Shown: positions 8,848 through 17,382 of the stretch, one piece after another
How positions within the stretch are numbered: the first letter of the stretch is position 1
How the letters are laid out: the number at the start of each line of letters is the position of its first letter
NCBI GenBank assembly: GCA_020636955.1
Contig: JACJWY010000009.1
Location: 46,987 to 110,986, forward strand
Direction of reading: 5' to 3'
Source of the DNA: Thermoleophilales bacterium
GTDB lineage: Bacteria > Actinomycetota > Thermoleophilia > Solirubrobacterales > 70-9
Length of the DNA stretch: 64,000 nt
Position numbers and translations under genes: made by a program
Notes under the pieces: generated by a model
Database searches by the model: none
The model's input: only the letters and a program-made list of their open reading frames with translations
What the model was told of the DNA's origin: nothing

Positions 8848-10257
8848 ATGTCCGTCGAATCGATCGAATCCGAGGTTGTCGTTGTCGGTGCCGGGTTGGC
8901 CGGACTTTCGGCTGCCCGCGAACTGAAACGCCTCGGGGTGGACGTGACCGTGGTCGAGGCCCGCGACCGGGTCGGCGGCCGGACCCTCAACGAACCGATC
9001 GGTGGCGGCGAGATCGTTGAACTGGGTGGTCAATGGGTGGGTCCGGGACAGGATCACGTGCTTGCACTGATCCGCGAACTCGGGCTCGAGACTTTCCCCA
9101 CCTGGTGCGAAGGCAGGAACGTATTCGAGCGCGGCGGCAAGGCTCGCACCTACTCGGGCACCATTCCCAAGCTGAACCCCGTTTCCCTGGCTGAGGTCGG
9201 GGTAGCCCTGAAGCGGCTCGAACGGATGGCCGCAAAGGTGGATGTCGAGCAGCCCTGGACCCAGACCGAACTGGCCCGCTGGGATGCCGAAACCTTTGCC
9301 ACCTGGGCGCGGCGCAACGCGAAAACTCCGGCGGCAAGGGATCTGCTTCGACTGGCAATCCAGGCGGTCTGGGCCGCCGAACCGGAGGACGTCTCCCTGC
9401 TTCACGCTCTCTTCTACGTCCGGTCTTCCGGCGGGTCGCTCGAAAAGATGCTCGACGCGGAAGGTGGCGCGCAGGATTCGAGAGTGGTCGGAGGAACGCA
9501 GTTGATCTCCGAGCGCATGGCGGCCGAACTCGGCGATGCCGTGCACCTCGGTCATCCGGTCCGCAGCGTTCGCTGGCGTCAGATGCCGGGTGACGTCGGG
9601 GAGGCTCTGGTCGAGGTCGGTCCCCACCCGGTCACGGTCGAGGCCGACGGACTGACGGTCTCCGCCCGGGCGGCGGTAATCGCCCTGCCCCCGGCTGTTG
9701 CGGGCCGGCTCGATTACGACCCGATCATGCCGTCGGTCCGGGACGGGCTCACCCAGCGCATGGTCCAGGGCACCGTCGTCAAATGCCACGCGATCTATTC
9801 CGAGCCGTTCTGGCGGGCGGAAGGCCTTTCCGGCCAGGCAACCAGCGCCGACGGGCCGGTCTCGGTCACCTTCGACAACTCTCCGCCCTCGGGCAGCCCG
9901 GGCGTCCTGCTCGCGTTCCTTGAAGGCAACGCCGCCCGGAATGCCACCGACCTCCCCGCGGAGGAAAGGCAGCGGATCGTGCTGGACTGTCTGGTCCGGC
10001 TTTTCGGGTCCAGGGCTGCGCAACCGGAGCACTTTGTGGACAAGGCCTGGGCGGTCGACGAGTTCGCCCGCGGCTGCTACGGCGGCTACCTGCCGACTGG
10101 CGCCTGGCTGACCTACGGTGCCGGCCTCCGGGCCCCGGTCGGTCCGCTCCACTGGGCCGGAGCCGAAACCGCGACGGTCAACGCCGGCTACATGGACGGG
10201 GCAATCAGCTCGGGAATCCGTGCCGCCACCGAGATCGCCGGAGGCGTTGATCGATGA
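8848..10257 (+). CDS. FAD-dependent amine oxidase (flavin monoamine oxidase family)
   Basis: Oxidises a primary or secondary amine to an imine with FAD. The dinucleotide-binding motif GAGLAGLSAARELK is at about residues 12-25, followed by VVEARDRVGGRTLN, the diagnostic second FAD contact. The C-terminal FAD motif (HWAGAETA, about 433-440) is also present. The 469-residue length is normal for monoamine or putrescine oxidases; the substrate cannot be told. The stop overlaps the folP start by four bases (ATGA 10254-10257), so folP translation is probably coupled to it, an odd partner for a folate gene. In Mycobacterium this position, between ftsH and folP, is held by folE. Confidence 0.88.
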   Translation: MSVESIESEVVVVGAGLAGLSAARELKRLGVDVTVVEARDRVGGRTLNEPIGGGEIVELGGQWVGPGQDHVLALIRELGLETFPTWCEGRNVFERGGKARTYSGTIPKLNPVSLAEVGVALKRLERMAAKVDVEQPWTQTELARWDAETFATWARRNAKTPAARDLLRLAIQAVWAAEPEDVSLLHALFYVRSSGGSLEKMLDAEGGAQDSRVVGGTQLISERMAAELGDAVHLGHPVRSVRWRQMPGDVGEALVEVGPHPVTVEADGLTVSARAAVIALPPAVAGRLDYDPIMPSVRDGLTQRMVQGTVVKCHAIYSEPFWRAEGLSGQATSADGPVSVTFDNSPPSGSPGVLLAFLEGNAARNATDLPAEERQRIVLDCLVRLFGSRAAQPEHFVDKAWAVDEFARGCYGGYLPTGAWLTYGAGLRAPVGPLHWAGAETATVNAGYMDGAISSGIRAATEIAGGVDR

Positions 10258-11066
10258 AGGTGATGGGCATCGTCAATGTGACGCCGGATTCGTTCTCGGA
10301 CGGGGGAGAGTTCTTCGACCACGAAAAGGCGATCGAGCACGGGAAACGGCTGGTCGCCGAGGGGGCGGACGTACTTGACATCGGTGGCGAGTCGACCAGG
10401 CCGGGAGCCGAAGCGGTGCCGCTCGAAGAGGAGATCCGTCGTGCGATCCCGGTTGTTCAGGGCCTGGCCGGCGTCGCCCCGATTTCGATCGATACGACCA
10501 AGGCAGAGGTCGCAGCGCTGGCCATCGACGAGGGCGCGACGATGGTCAATGACGTCACCGCCCTCGCCGGTGACATGGACATGGCCGCCGTATGTGCCGG
10601 CACCGGAGTCGAGGTGGTTCTCATGCACATGCTCGGGACCCCCCGCACCATGCAGGTCGACCCCAGGTACAACGATGTCGTCGCCGAAGTGGCGGAGCTT
10701 CTGGCGATCAGGGTCGGCCAGGCCGACCGGGCGGGTATCGCGAGGGAGAAAATCTGGATCGACCCCGGGATCGGCTTCGGCAAGACGGTCGATCACAACC
10801 TCTCGCTGCTCAAGTGGACGGAAGCCTTCAGCAACATGCGACTGAAGGTCCTGGTCGGAGCGTCCCGCAAGTCGTTCATCGGCCAGCTCGACAACGGGGC
10901 AGACGAGGCCCATCGGCTCGGCGGGACCATCGCCTCCTGCCTGGCTGCCATGCGGGGCGGTGCCTCGATGGTTCGCGTTCATGACGTGGGTCCGGTGGTC
11001 CAGGCGATCCGGGTCGCGCAGGCCATCGAATCTGCCGAAGGCGGACCGGGACCGGTTCACAGGTAG
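10254..11066 (+). CDS. folP: dihydropteroate synthase
   Basis: Condenses p-aminobenzoate with hydroxymethyl-dihydropterin pyrophosphate in folate synthesis; the target of sulfonamides. MGIVNVTPDSFSDGG at residues 3-17 is the first signature, GGESTRPGA at about 43-51 the second, and the C-terminal pterin and phosphate contacts (GASRKSFIG, about 202-210; RVHDV near 242) are present. Length 270 is typical. Start ATG overlaps the amine oxidase stop. It is followed by folB and folK with 9-base and overlapping junctions. Confidence 0.96.
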   Translation: MKVMGIVNVTPDSFSDGGEFFDHEKAIEHGKRLVAEGADVLDIGGESTRPGAEAVPLEEEIRRAIPVVQGLAGVAPISIDTTKAEVAALAIDEGATMVNDVTALAGDMDMAAVCAGTGVEVVLMHMLGTPRTMQVDPRYNDVVAEVAELLAIRVGQADRAGIAREKIWIDPGIGFGKTVDHNLSLLKWTEAFSNMRLKVLVGASRKSFIGQLDNGADEAHRLGGTIASCLAAMRGGASMVRVHDVGPVVQAIRVAQAIESAEGGPGPVHR

Positions 11067-11075
11067 GTTCTGACC

Positions 11076-11462
11076 ATGCTCAAAGGCGAAGACGGCGAAG
11101 TGATAATCCGGCTTGAGGGCGTTATCGCTCACACGAACCACGGGGTGACTGCTGCCGAACAGGAAGTCGGGCAGCGCATGGTCTTCGATCTGGAAATGGA
11201 ACCGGACGGCTGCCAGGCGACCGCGACTGATGACGTTCTGGACACCGTGGATTACGGCGAGGTGACCGCCTGGCTGGTCGAATCCGCGATGGATACGCGT
11301 TTTCGCACGCTCGAAAGGCTGGTCAGTGCCCTTGCTGACGGTCTGCTTGAGAACTTCCGCCTTAGGGCGGTTCGCCTCAGGGCGACCAAGCCGGTTCCGC
11401 CGGTGCCGGTGACCATGGATGGAGCTTCGGTCGAGGTGTTCCGCCGTCGCGATGACTACTGA
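11076..11462 (+). CDS. folB: dihydroneopterin aldolase
   Basis: Cleaves 7,8-dihydroneopterin to 6-hydroxymethyl-dihydropterin, the step before FolK. The 128-residue protein has the family's N-terminal pattern GVIAHTNHGVTAAEQEVGQRM, the conserved Glu of the active site (AAEQE), VDYGEV in the middle and the C-terminal VRLRATKPVPP. Nine bases separate it from folP, and its end overlaps folK by 11 bases. Confidence 0.93.
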   Translation: MLKGEDGEVIIRLEGVIAHTNHGVTAAEQEVGQRMVFDLEMEPDGCQATATDDVLDTVDYGEVTAWLVESAMDTRFRTLERLVSALADGLLENFRLRAVRLRATKPVPPVPVTMDGASVEVFRRRDDY

Positions 11463-12015
11463 TCCCGCCCCGGGAAAAACTGAACCCGCGGCGGTGCGCG
11501 AGGTCTATCTCGGACTTGGTTCGAATATCGGTGATCGATTCGGCTATCTGCGTGAAGCGATCCGGCGGCTGGAGGAGAAGGGGCTCCGGGTCGAGTCGGT
11601 CTCTTCGGCCTGGGAGACCGAACCGGTCGGGGAAATACTCGACCAGCCCGATTTCCTCAACGCGGCGATCCGGGTCCGGAGTGAACTTGAACCGGAGGTC
11701 ATGCTCGACCTGCTGAAGTCGGTCGAGGCGGACCTCGGCCGCGAAACCGGCCGGCCCCGGCATTCCCCGCGGGTGATCGACATCGACCTGCTGCTTATGG
11801 GCGACCTGGAATACGAGTCCGACAGGTTGAAGCTGCCGCATCGCGAAACCACTTCCCGAAGGTTCGTGCTGGCCCCGCTGCTCGAGCTCGATCCCGATCT
11901 GTGTTTGCCCGACGGCACCCGCCTTGCCGACGCGATGGCGGCCCTGGAAACCGACCTCGAAGGGGCCGACGAAGGCCAGGACATTCGCCGGACCGGATCA
12001 CTGTTCGAAGAGTGA
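11452..12015 (+). CDS. folK: HPPK, 6-hydroxymethyl-7,8-dihydropterin pyrophosphokinase
   Basis: Transfers pyrophosphate from ATP to hydroxymethyl-dihydropterin, supplying FolP. YLGLGSNIGDR (about residues 19-29) is the N-terminal signature, and RHSPRVIDIDLL (about 103-114) the signature of the ATP and pterin site; LPH and RRFVLAPLLEL follow. 187 residues. ATG 11452 lies inside the folB end, giving an 11-base overlap. The last 18 bases overlap the end of the convergent radical SAM gene. Confidence 0.95.
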   Translation: MTTDPAPGKTEPAAVREVYLGLGSNIGDRFGYLREAIRRLEEKGLRVESVSSAWETEPVGEILDQPDFLNAAIRVRSELEPEVMLDLLKSVEADLGRETGRPRHSPRVIDIDLLLMGDLEYESDRLKLPHRETTSRRFVLAPLLELDPDLCLPDGTRLADAMAALETDLEGADEGQDIRRTGSLFEE

Positions 12016-13083
12016 AGGCTGCCTTGCCGGGTGGTTCCGGCCGGTCTTGCCGCTCCCGGGGGCTTCCCTCCCGGTAACCCCCGGCGGCCGCATTGGCGGA
12101 CCTTCCCTTTCGCTGGCTCTCCGCCGGCGGTAGCGGCCGCGGGCAGCGGCGGTGATGCGTTGCTGTTCGCCTTTTGGCAAGCGGGAGCGGCCATTGAAGA
12201 GGTGGTCGTATTCGGGAACCAGTTCCGGCCTTTCCGCCTCCAGCCATTCGAAGAACACGGTGCGGGTCTCCTTGCGCAGGTTCAGGGCGATCGGGGTGAC
12301 GAAGTCTGCGTCGGCCCCACTGGCTGCCCGAAGGATCGGCTCGATCTGTTCCGGCCGGTCATTTATGCCGGGCATGATCGGGGCGATCAGAATGCCGGAG
12401 GGAATGCCGCGTCGCCTCAGCTCCGCAACCGCCTCAAGCCTCGCTCCGGGGCTCGGCGTGTGAGGCTCGGTCGCCCGCCAGGCCTTTTCGTCAACGGTCG
12501 GCACTGAAAGGTTCACCCCGATCGGCCGCTCGCGGTTCATGCGCTCGAAGATCGGCAGGTCGGAGAGGACCAGGGGCGACTTGGTCAGCACCGAAACCGG
12601 CGTCTTTGCCTGGTCCAGCGCTTCCAGGACTTCACGGGTGAGCCGGTACCGGCTTTCGACCCACTGGTAGGGGTCGGTGTTGGTACCGAGGGCCACCAGC
12701 TCCCGCTTCCACGAGGGACGGGAAAGTTCGCTCCTCAGTACCTCGGGAACGTTCACCTTGACCACGATTTCCTTTTCGAAATCGCGGCCCGGGTTGAAGC
12801 CGAGGTAGGTATGGGTGGGTCGGGCGAAGCAGTACACGCAGGCGTGGCTGCAGCCACGGTAGGGATTCACGGTCCAGCCGAAGCCGTAGGGGCCTTCGGG
12901 AACCCGGTTCAGGGCCGACTTGGCCCGGACCTCATGGAATCTGGTGCCCATCGCCTCCGGAGCGGCAAAGGTGCGGACCGGGCCCAGACCTGCATCCTCC
13001 ATTCCGGGCAGGGTCGGTTCCGACTTTGCTTCAACCGTTCGTCCGTCCGCGGTCACTCTCTGGCCATCCCAGCGCACGAACAC
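11998..13083 (-). CDS. radical SAM protein, Rv2578c-like
   Basis: Iron-sulfur enzyme of the radical SAM superfamily with an unknown substrate. The cluster motif has the canonical spacing CSHACVYC (about residues 97-104) inside NPYRGCSHACVYCFARPTH, which is typical of the SplB-like, Rv2578c-type proteins of actinobacteria. The 361-residue protein ends in a basic, disordered tail (about 315-361) that overlaps folK. GTG 13083 is the start used; the second GTG, two codons on, is also possible. It stands alone, convergent with the folate genes. Confidence 0.85.
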   Translation of the reverse strand: MFVRWDGQRVTADGRTVEAKSEPTLPGMEDAGLGPVRTFAAPEAMGTRFHEVRAKSALNRVPEGPYGFGWTVNPYRGCSHACVYCFARPTHTYLGFNPGRDFEKEIVVKVNVPEVLRSELSRPSWKRELVALGTNTDPYQWVESRYRLTREVLEALDQAKTPVSVLTKSPLVLSDLPIFERMNRERPIGVNLSVPTVDEKAWRATEPHTPSPGARLEAVAELRRRGIPSGILIAPIMPGINDRPEQIEPILRAASGADADFVTPIALNLRKETRTVFFEWLEAERPELVPEYDHLFNGRSRLPKGEQQRITAAARGRYRRRRASEREGPPMRPPGVTGREAPGSGKTGRNHPARQPSLFEQ

Positions 13084-13150
13084 ATGTTCGCATACCAGCC
13101 AGGCGAAACCACCGTTGCAACACTTGGGAGAGATGTCTCATGCAAGGCTG

Positions 13151-13163
13151 TAGTCTCACCGGC
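13151..13163 (+). promoter_or_regulatory. leaderless-type -10 box for the DUF2855 gene
   Basis: TAGTCT 13151-13156 ends 7 bases before ATG 13164; no ribosome binding site. Confidence 0.55.
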
Positions 13164-14255
13164 ATGTCTGACTCATACGACTTCGCAGTCCGCCGCGATG
13201 ACATGCGGGACACCTCCGTTATCGACACCCCGGGAGAAGACCGGGATATCGAGGACGGACAGATCCTGCTCGCCGTCGACCACTTCTCGCTGACCGCCAA
13301 CAACGTCACCTACGGGGCGATGGGCGAGGCGATGAGCTACTGGAACTTCTACCCGGCAGAGGAAGACTCGCTGGGCCGGATTCCGGCCTGGGGCTACGCG
13401 GATGTGATCGCCTCGAAGGCGGACGGGATCGAGGTCGGGACCCGGGTGTTCGGTTACTTGCCGATGTCGACCCACGCCGTTCTGGAACCGGGCCGGATTC
13501 GCGAATCGGGCTTCACGGACATCACCGGTTACCGGACCGAGCTGCCCGCGGTCTACAACGAATACCGCTTGGTCACGGGCGAGAAGGACGAAGACCGGGA
13601 ACGCCTGGTTGCCATTTTCATGCCGCTCTACGGAACCTCGTGGCTGCTCGCCGACTGGCTGAATGAAATCGACTTCGCCGGTGCCGCCCAGCTGGTCGCT
13701 TCCAGCGCCTCCAGCAAGACCGCGCTGGGGCTCGGCCACGCCCTCCAGGTTGACTTCGACAATCCGATCGAGACGGTCGGTCTCACCTCACCCGGCAACC
13801 TCGAGTTCACCAGGGGCACGAAACACTGGGATGCGGTCGTGACCTACGACGACCTCGAGAGCCTCGACGCCGACACGCCGACGATCTACGTCGATTTCGG
13901 TGGCAACGCGAAGCTCAGGCACCGGATTCACAGCCACTTCGGCGACCGGCTGCTCGCCAGCGTGGCGGTCGGCATCGCCGACTGGGAATCGATGGTCCCG
14001 GACGACGGTGAGTCGCTGCCCGGTCCGCAGCCGCAGTTCTTCTTCGCGCCTGACCGGGTCGTCAAACGCAACGCCGACTGGGGTCAGGATGGTCTGGGCG
14101 AACGGCTCGCCAAGAGCCAGGATCGTTTCACCGATCGCAGTCGCGAGTGGATGGAGGTCCGGATCGGAGCAGGTCCCGATGCGATCCGCGACTCGTTGCT
14201 CGAACTGATGGACGGCAAGGTTCCCCCGAACGAGGGCATTTCGGTCAGCCCCTGA
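13164..14255 (+). CDS. DUF2855 family protein (reductase-like fold)
   Basis: The 363-residue protein matches the DUF2855 family, distant relatives of medium-chain dehydrogenases, with characteristic segments FSLTANNVTYGAMG (about residues 39-52), WGYADV and the Rossmann-like stretch VASSASSKTALGLGH (about 178-192). A frame extending upstream to 13026 is not used: ATG 13164 has the -10 box at the right distance and gives the family's normal N terminus. No partner gene is evident; it is divergent from the radical SAM gene. The reaction is unknown. Confidence 0.82.
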   Translation: MSDSYDFAVRRDDMRDTSVIDTPGEDRDIEDGQILLAVDHFSLTANNVTYGAMGEAMSYWNFYPAEEDSLGRIPAWGYADVIASKADGIEVGTRVFGYLPMSTHAVLEPGRIRESGFTDITGYRTELPAVYNEYRLVTGEKDEDRERLVAIFMPLYGTSWLLADWLNEIDFAGAAQLVASSASSKTALGLGHALQVDFDNPIETVGLTSPGNLEFTRGTKHWDAVVTYDDLESLDADTPTIYVDFGGNAKLRHRIHSHFGDRLLASVAVGIADWESMVPDDGESLPGPQPQFFFAPDRVVKRNADWGQDGLGERLAKSQDRFTDRSREWMEVRIGAGPDAIRDSLLELMDGKVPPNEGISVSP

Positions 14256-14278
14256 CCGGCAGGGTCTCACCGTCCGGG

Positions 14279-15157
14279 TCAAGCGAGGTATCGGGCCGCG
14301 GCGGCAGCGGCGCTGTGTCCGTATCCGCCGTTGAAAAGGACGGCGTGGACCAGGAGTGGCTGGATTTGCCAGAAGCCGATCCGTTCCCGGTACCCGCCGG
14401 CCAACGGTTCGACTTCCTCGTAGGCCGCATAGAAGGAAGGTCCCGGGCTGCCGAATAACTCGAGCATGGCCAGGTCCAGTTCACGGTGCGCTCCGTGGGC
14501 AGCCGGATCGATCAGCCAGGGGCGCCTCTGGCTCCACAGCACGTTGCCGGACCAGAGGTCGCCATGAACCCGGGCCGGAGGCTCGATCGGGCCGGCCAGT
14601 TCATTCGCCCGGTCCGCGACCTTCTCGATCAGGTCTCGATCAGAGGCGCCGAGGGCACCGCGAACATGGGCCTGACCGGCCAGGTTGCGCAGCCTTCCCG
14701 CGTAGGCCCCGGCAAATCCGGCTGGGGGCGGGGCAGGGTTCAGCGGGACGATTGCCTCGCCGAAGATGATCCCGCCTCCGGTGGCCCCGGGCGCCAGCCG
14801 GTCGAACCCCTCGGCTCCGGCCTGATGGACCAGGGCCAGCCCCCGGCCCAGCCCGGCTTCCTCGCCCCGCGGTCCCGGCTCGACCCATTCGAGGATCAGC
14901 CCGGGCTCGTCCCCGTGATCGACCACCGCCACCACTCCTGGAACCGGTAACGCTCCGACCTCGCCCAGCCAATTCAAACCGGCCGCCTCGTTCGCGAATT
15001 CTTCGACCGAACCCCCGGGCCGGCTCTTGCCGAAAAGGACATCGCCATCCGCGGTCTCGACCCGCCAGCCCCGGTTGATGTCCCCGCCGGCGATCGGCTC
15101 GCAGGATCGGATGTCCCGGTCGAGCGCCAGCTGCACCGATGCGGCGAAATCACTCAT
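14279..15157 (-). CDS. fructosamine kinase / aminoglycoside phosphotransferase-like protein
   Basis: Belongs to the protein-kinase-like fructosamine kinase family, which phosphorylates sugar adducts on proteins or small amines so that they decompose. Within 292 residues the catalytic loop HGDLWSGNVLW (about 185-195) with its Asp, and the metal-binding DPAAHGAHRELDLAML (about 203-218), are clear; the N-terminal part carries the nucleotide-binding segment with the Lys in LFGKSRPGG and an early Glu. The frame extends upstream to 15328, but ATG 15157 gives the family's N terminus and has a -10 box 6 bases upstream. Protein deglycation is the likely role, the substrate is inferred. Confidence 0.85.
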   Translation of the reverse strand: MSDFAASVQLALDRDIRSCEPIAGGDINRGWRVETADGDVLFGKSRPGGSVEEFANEAAGLNWLGEVGALPVPGVVAVVDHGDEPGLILEWVEPGPRGEEAGLGRGLALVHQAGAEGFDRLAPGATGGGIIFGEAIVPLNPAPPPAGFAGAYAGRLRNLAGQAHVRGALGASDRDLIEKVADRANELAGPIEPPARVHGDLWSGNVLWSQRRPWLIDPAAHGAHRELDLAMLELFGSPGPSFYAAYEEVEPLAGGYRERIGFWQIQPLLVHAVLFNGGYGHSAAAAAARYLA

Positions 15158-15169
15158 CACAGCAGTATC
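15158..15169 (-). promoter_or_regulatory. leaderless-type -10 box for the fructosamine kinase gene
   Basis: On the minus strand GATACT (complement of 15164-15169) ends 6 bases before ATG 15157. Confidence 0.45.
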
Positions 15170-15234
15170 CAACCCGTTTCCGGGAGCGGCCTTTCGGGAA
15201 GTGGCTCCGTGAACAGGAACGATCGGAGGTACAG

Positions 15235-16455
15235 ATGAGTGACGCAGAGCGAATCGTGATCGTCGGGGCCAGCCTGGCCGGGGCCCGGGCGGCAGAAGGA
15301 GCAAGGGAAGCGGGTTTCGAGGGGTCAATCGTCCTGATCGGTGAGGAGCCCGAACGGCCTTATGAACGGCCGCCGCTTTCGAAGGACTATCTGCGTGGCG
15401 AGAAGGACGACCTGTCCTGGGTACATGAGGAGTCGTTTTATTTGGAGCAGGACATTGACCTCCGGACTTCGACCGTTGTCTCCCGGGTCGACCGCTCTGC
15501 GAAGACAGTGCTGATCGAGGGCTCCGAACCCGAGCCCTGGGACCGCCTGCTGCTTGCCACCGGTTGTGAGCCGAGACGGATCGACATTCCCGGCTCCGAT
15601 CTGGACGGGATTCACTACCTCAGAACAGTCGCCGATTCGGCCGCACTCGGCGGCCGGCTTGGCGATGGAGTCAGGGTGGTCGTGGTCGGAGCCGGCTGGA
15701 TCGGGTCCGAGGTCGCTGCCTCGGCCCGGCAGAAAGGCTGTGAAGTGACCCTGGTCGAACCACAGGAGGTGCCGCTGCAATCGGTGCTCGGGACCGGGAT
15801 CGGCGAGGTATACCGGGACGTTCATCTCGAGCAGGGCGTGGACTTCAAGGGCGGAACGAGCGTCGAGGCTTTCACCGGAGATGCCGCGGTCTCCGGTGTC
15901 AAGACCACGGCCGGCGAGATTCCGGCCGATCTAGTGGTGGTCGGGATAGGTGCGGAGCCGAGAACCGGACTCGCCGAGGCGGCCGGGCTCGAGCTGAACA
16001 ACGGGGTGCCGGTTGACGCGGGCCTCAGGACCGAGGCCGAGGGCATCTACGCCGCGGGCGACATCGCGAATCAGTTCCACCCGTTCTTCAACGACCGGAT
16101 CCGGGTCGAGCATTGGGCAAACGCGCAGCGTCAGGGCTTCGCCGCCGGACAATCGATGGCCGGTGCCGAGGTGATCTACGACGAGCTCCCGTACTTCTAC
16201 TCGGACCAGTACGAGGTCGGAATGGAATACGTCGGCCACGCGGCCGACTGGGACGAAGTCGTGATCAGGGGCAGCAGGGAAGACCGTGAGTTCATAGCTT
16301 TCTGGCTTAGGGACGGCCAGATCCAGGCGGGAATGAACGTAAATATCTGGGACGTGAGCGAGACGATCGGCGAGCTGATCAGCTCACGCCAACGGGTCGA
16401 CCTGATGGCCCTCTCCGACCCCGAAACCGACTTGGCCTCCCTGAAGATCCAGTAA
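15235..16455 (+). CDS. ferredoxin/rubredoxin reductase-type FAD oxidoreductase
   Basis: NAD(P)H-dependent flavoprotein of the family that feeds electrons to ferredoxins for oxygenases and P450s. The N-terminal FAD motif (IVIVGASLAGARAAEGAR, about residues 7-24), the signature YERPPLSKDYL (42-52), the NAD motif VVVGAGWIGSEVA (about 147-159) and the C-terminal YAAGDIAN (about 271-278) are all in place; a reductase C-terminal domain ends the 406 residues. ATG 15235 is preceded by CGGAGGT. No ferredoxin or P450 gene is adjacent, so the electron acceptor is unknown. Confidence 0.88.
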   Translation: MSDAERIVIVGASLAGARAAEGAREAGFEGSIVLIGEEPERPYERPPLSKDYLRGEKDDLSWVHEESFYLEQDIDLRTSTVVSRVDRSAKTVLIEGSEPEPWDRLLLATGCEPRRIDIPGSDLDGIHYLRTVADSAALGGRLGDGVRVVVVGAGWIGSEVAASARQKGCEVTLVEPQEVPLQSVLGTGIGEVYRDVHLEQGVDFKGGTSVEAFTGDAAVSGVKTTAGEIPADLVVVGIGAEPRTGLAEAAGLELNNGVPVDAGLRTEAEGIYAAGDIANQFHPFFNDRIRVEHWANAQRQGFAAGQSMAGAEVIYDELPYFYSDQYEVGMEYVGHAADWDEVVIRGSREDREFIAFWLRDGQIQAGMNVNIWDVSETIGELISSRQRVDLMALSDPETDLASLKIQ

Positions 16456-16458
16456 GCG

Positions 16459-16505
16459 CCGAAAGCCGACTTTCTGTCGGTATATGGCAGAAAGCGGGCT
16501 TTCGG
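16459..16505. terminator. bidirectional terminator between convergent genes
   Basis: A 9-bp perfect stem (CCGAAAGCC 16459-16467 with GGCTTTCGG 16497-16505), a 2-base mismatch and a further 7-bp stem (CTTTCTG 16470-16476 with CAGAAAG 16488-16494) surround an 11-base loop. It fills the gap between the reductase and the convergent GST-like gene. Confidence 0.75.
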
Positions 16506-16509
16506 TACG

Positions 16510-17274
16510 TCAAGCGGGCGCGGTGGCGGGCTGTTCCCTGAGCGGGGCGAGCCACTCGGCCGGGAGGGCCGGAGGAACGTCGCCAGCGTAGGACGGGACA
16601 ACCTGCACCGCCGCCTTGCCGATCGGGCGGTCAGCGATGTAGGGACGAAGGTCCTGAAGACACATCAGCAAACAGATGCTGGTCGCGATCTGAAAGTCGG
16701 CCGCGTTCGGTGTCGCACCACCGAGGGTGCCATCTTCGACCCAGGCATCGAGCCGGTCCAGCCACTGCGGCAGGGCCGCCAGGTCATCCCTGACGTTCTG
16801 GTCGGTTGAATCGTTGACCTTGTATTCGCCCCAGATGATCGGGCCACTCGTATAGGCGGCCACTGACTGGGGCAGCGGCAGGTTTGACCCTTCGAGGAAG
16901 GTGGCGATCGAACGGGGCTGGCGGCGGACCGTGTTCCAGAGGATCTGGCGAACCGCATGCTGCAGCTCGGCCTCACCGAAGGCTTCGGCGGTCAGGACTT
17001 TCTTGCGGGACTCCTGATCGGCCGGCAGCAGGGGCGGTTCGGGCACGATCCGGTCCAGCGCCCGGGCGATATCGACGGAGTTCTGGATCTTTTCCCCGTT
17101 GAACTTGAGGGCGGGCACAGTGGTTCCGGGAAAGCCGGCGGCACGGACCACTCCCTTATGCAGAAGAGGCATCAGGTCGATGGTCTTGTAGTCGATGCCC
17201 TTGAAGTCGAGCATCAGCGCGACTCCTTTCGCTGGATGTGATCCGGGCAGTGAGTACAGGGTCGCCTTGCTCAT
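16510..17274 (-). CDS. glutathione S-transferase-like protein
   Basis: The 254-residue protein has an N-terminal thioredoxin-like domain (SKATLYSLPGSHPAKGVALML, then TTVPALKFNGEKIQNSVDIARALD with the cis-Pro and the Ser-Val pair that binds the gamma-glutamyl group) and an all-helical C-terminal domain with TPNAADFQIATSICLL. Most actinobacteria lack glutathione, so another thiol or a binding role is possible. The frame continues upstream to 17457, but ATG 17274 gives the domain start and is 7 bases downstream of TAGACT. Confidence 0.8.
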   Translation of the reverse strand: MSKATLYSLPGSHPAKGVALMLDFKGIDYKTIDLMPLLHKGVVRAAGFPGTTVPALKFNGEKIQNSVDIARALDRIVPEPPLLPADQESRKKVLTAEAFGEAELQHAVRQILWNTVRRQPRSIATFLEGSNLPLPQSVAAYTSGPIIWGEYKVNDSTDQNVRDDLAALPQWLDRLDAWVEDGTLGGATPNAADFQIATSICLLMCLQDLRPYIADRPIGKAAVQVVPSYAGDVPPALPAEWLAPLREQPATAPA

Positions 17275-17287
17275 GCCCCGGAGTCTA
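17275..17287 (-). promoter_or_regulatory. leaderless-type -10 box for the GST-like gene
   Basis: TAGACT (complement of 17282-17287) ends 7 bases before ATG 17274 on the minus strand; no ribosome binding site. Confidence 0.55.
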
Positions 17288-17382
17288 CGACCGGGAGGCG
17301 CGAGAGTCCACGGCCGGGGGGCGGTAAACCGGGCGATGGCGCCCGCCTTTGCGGCGGTCTTCCTGCCACACTTCAAAGGTCC

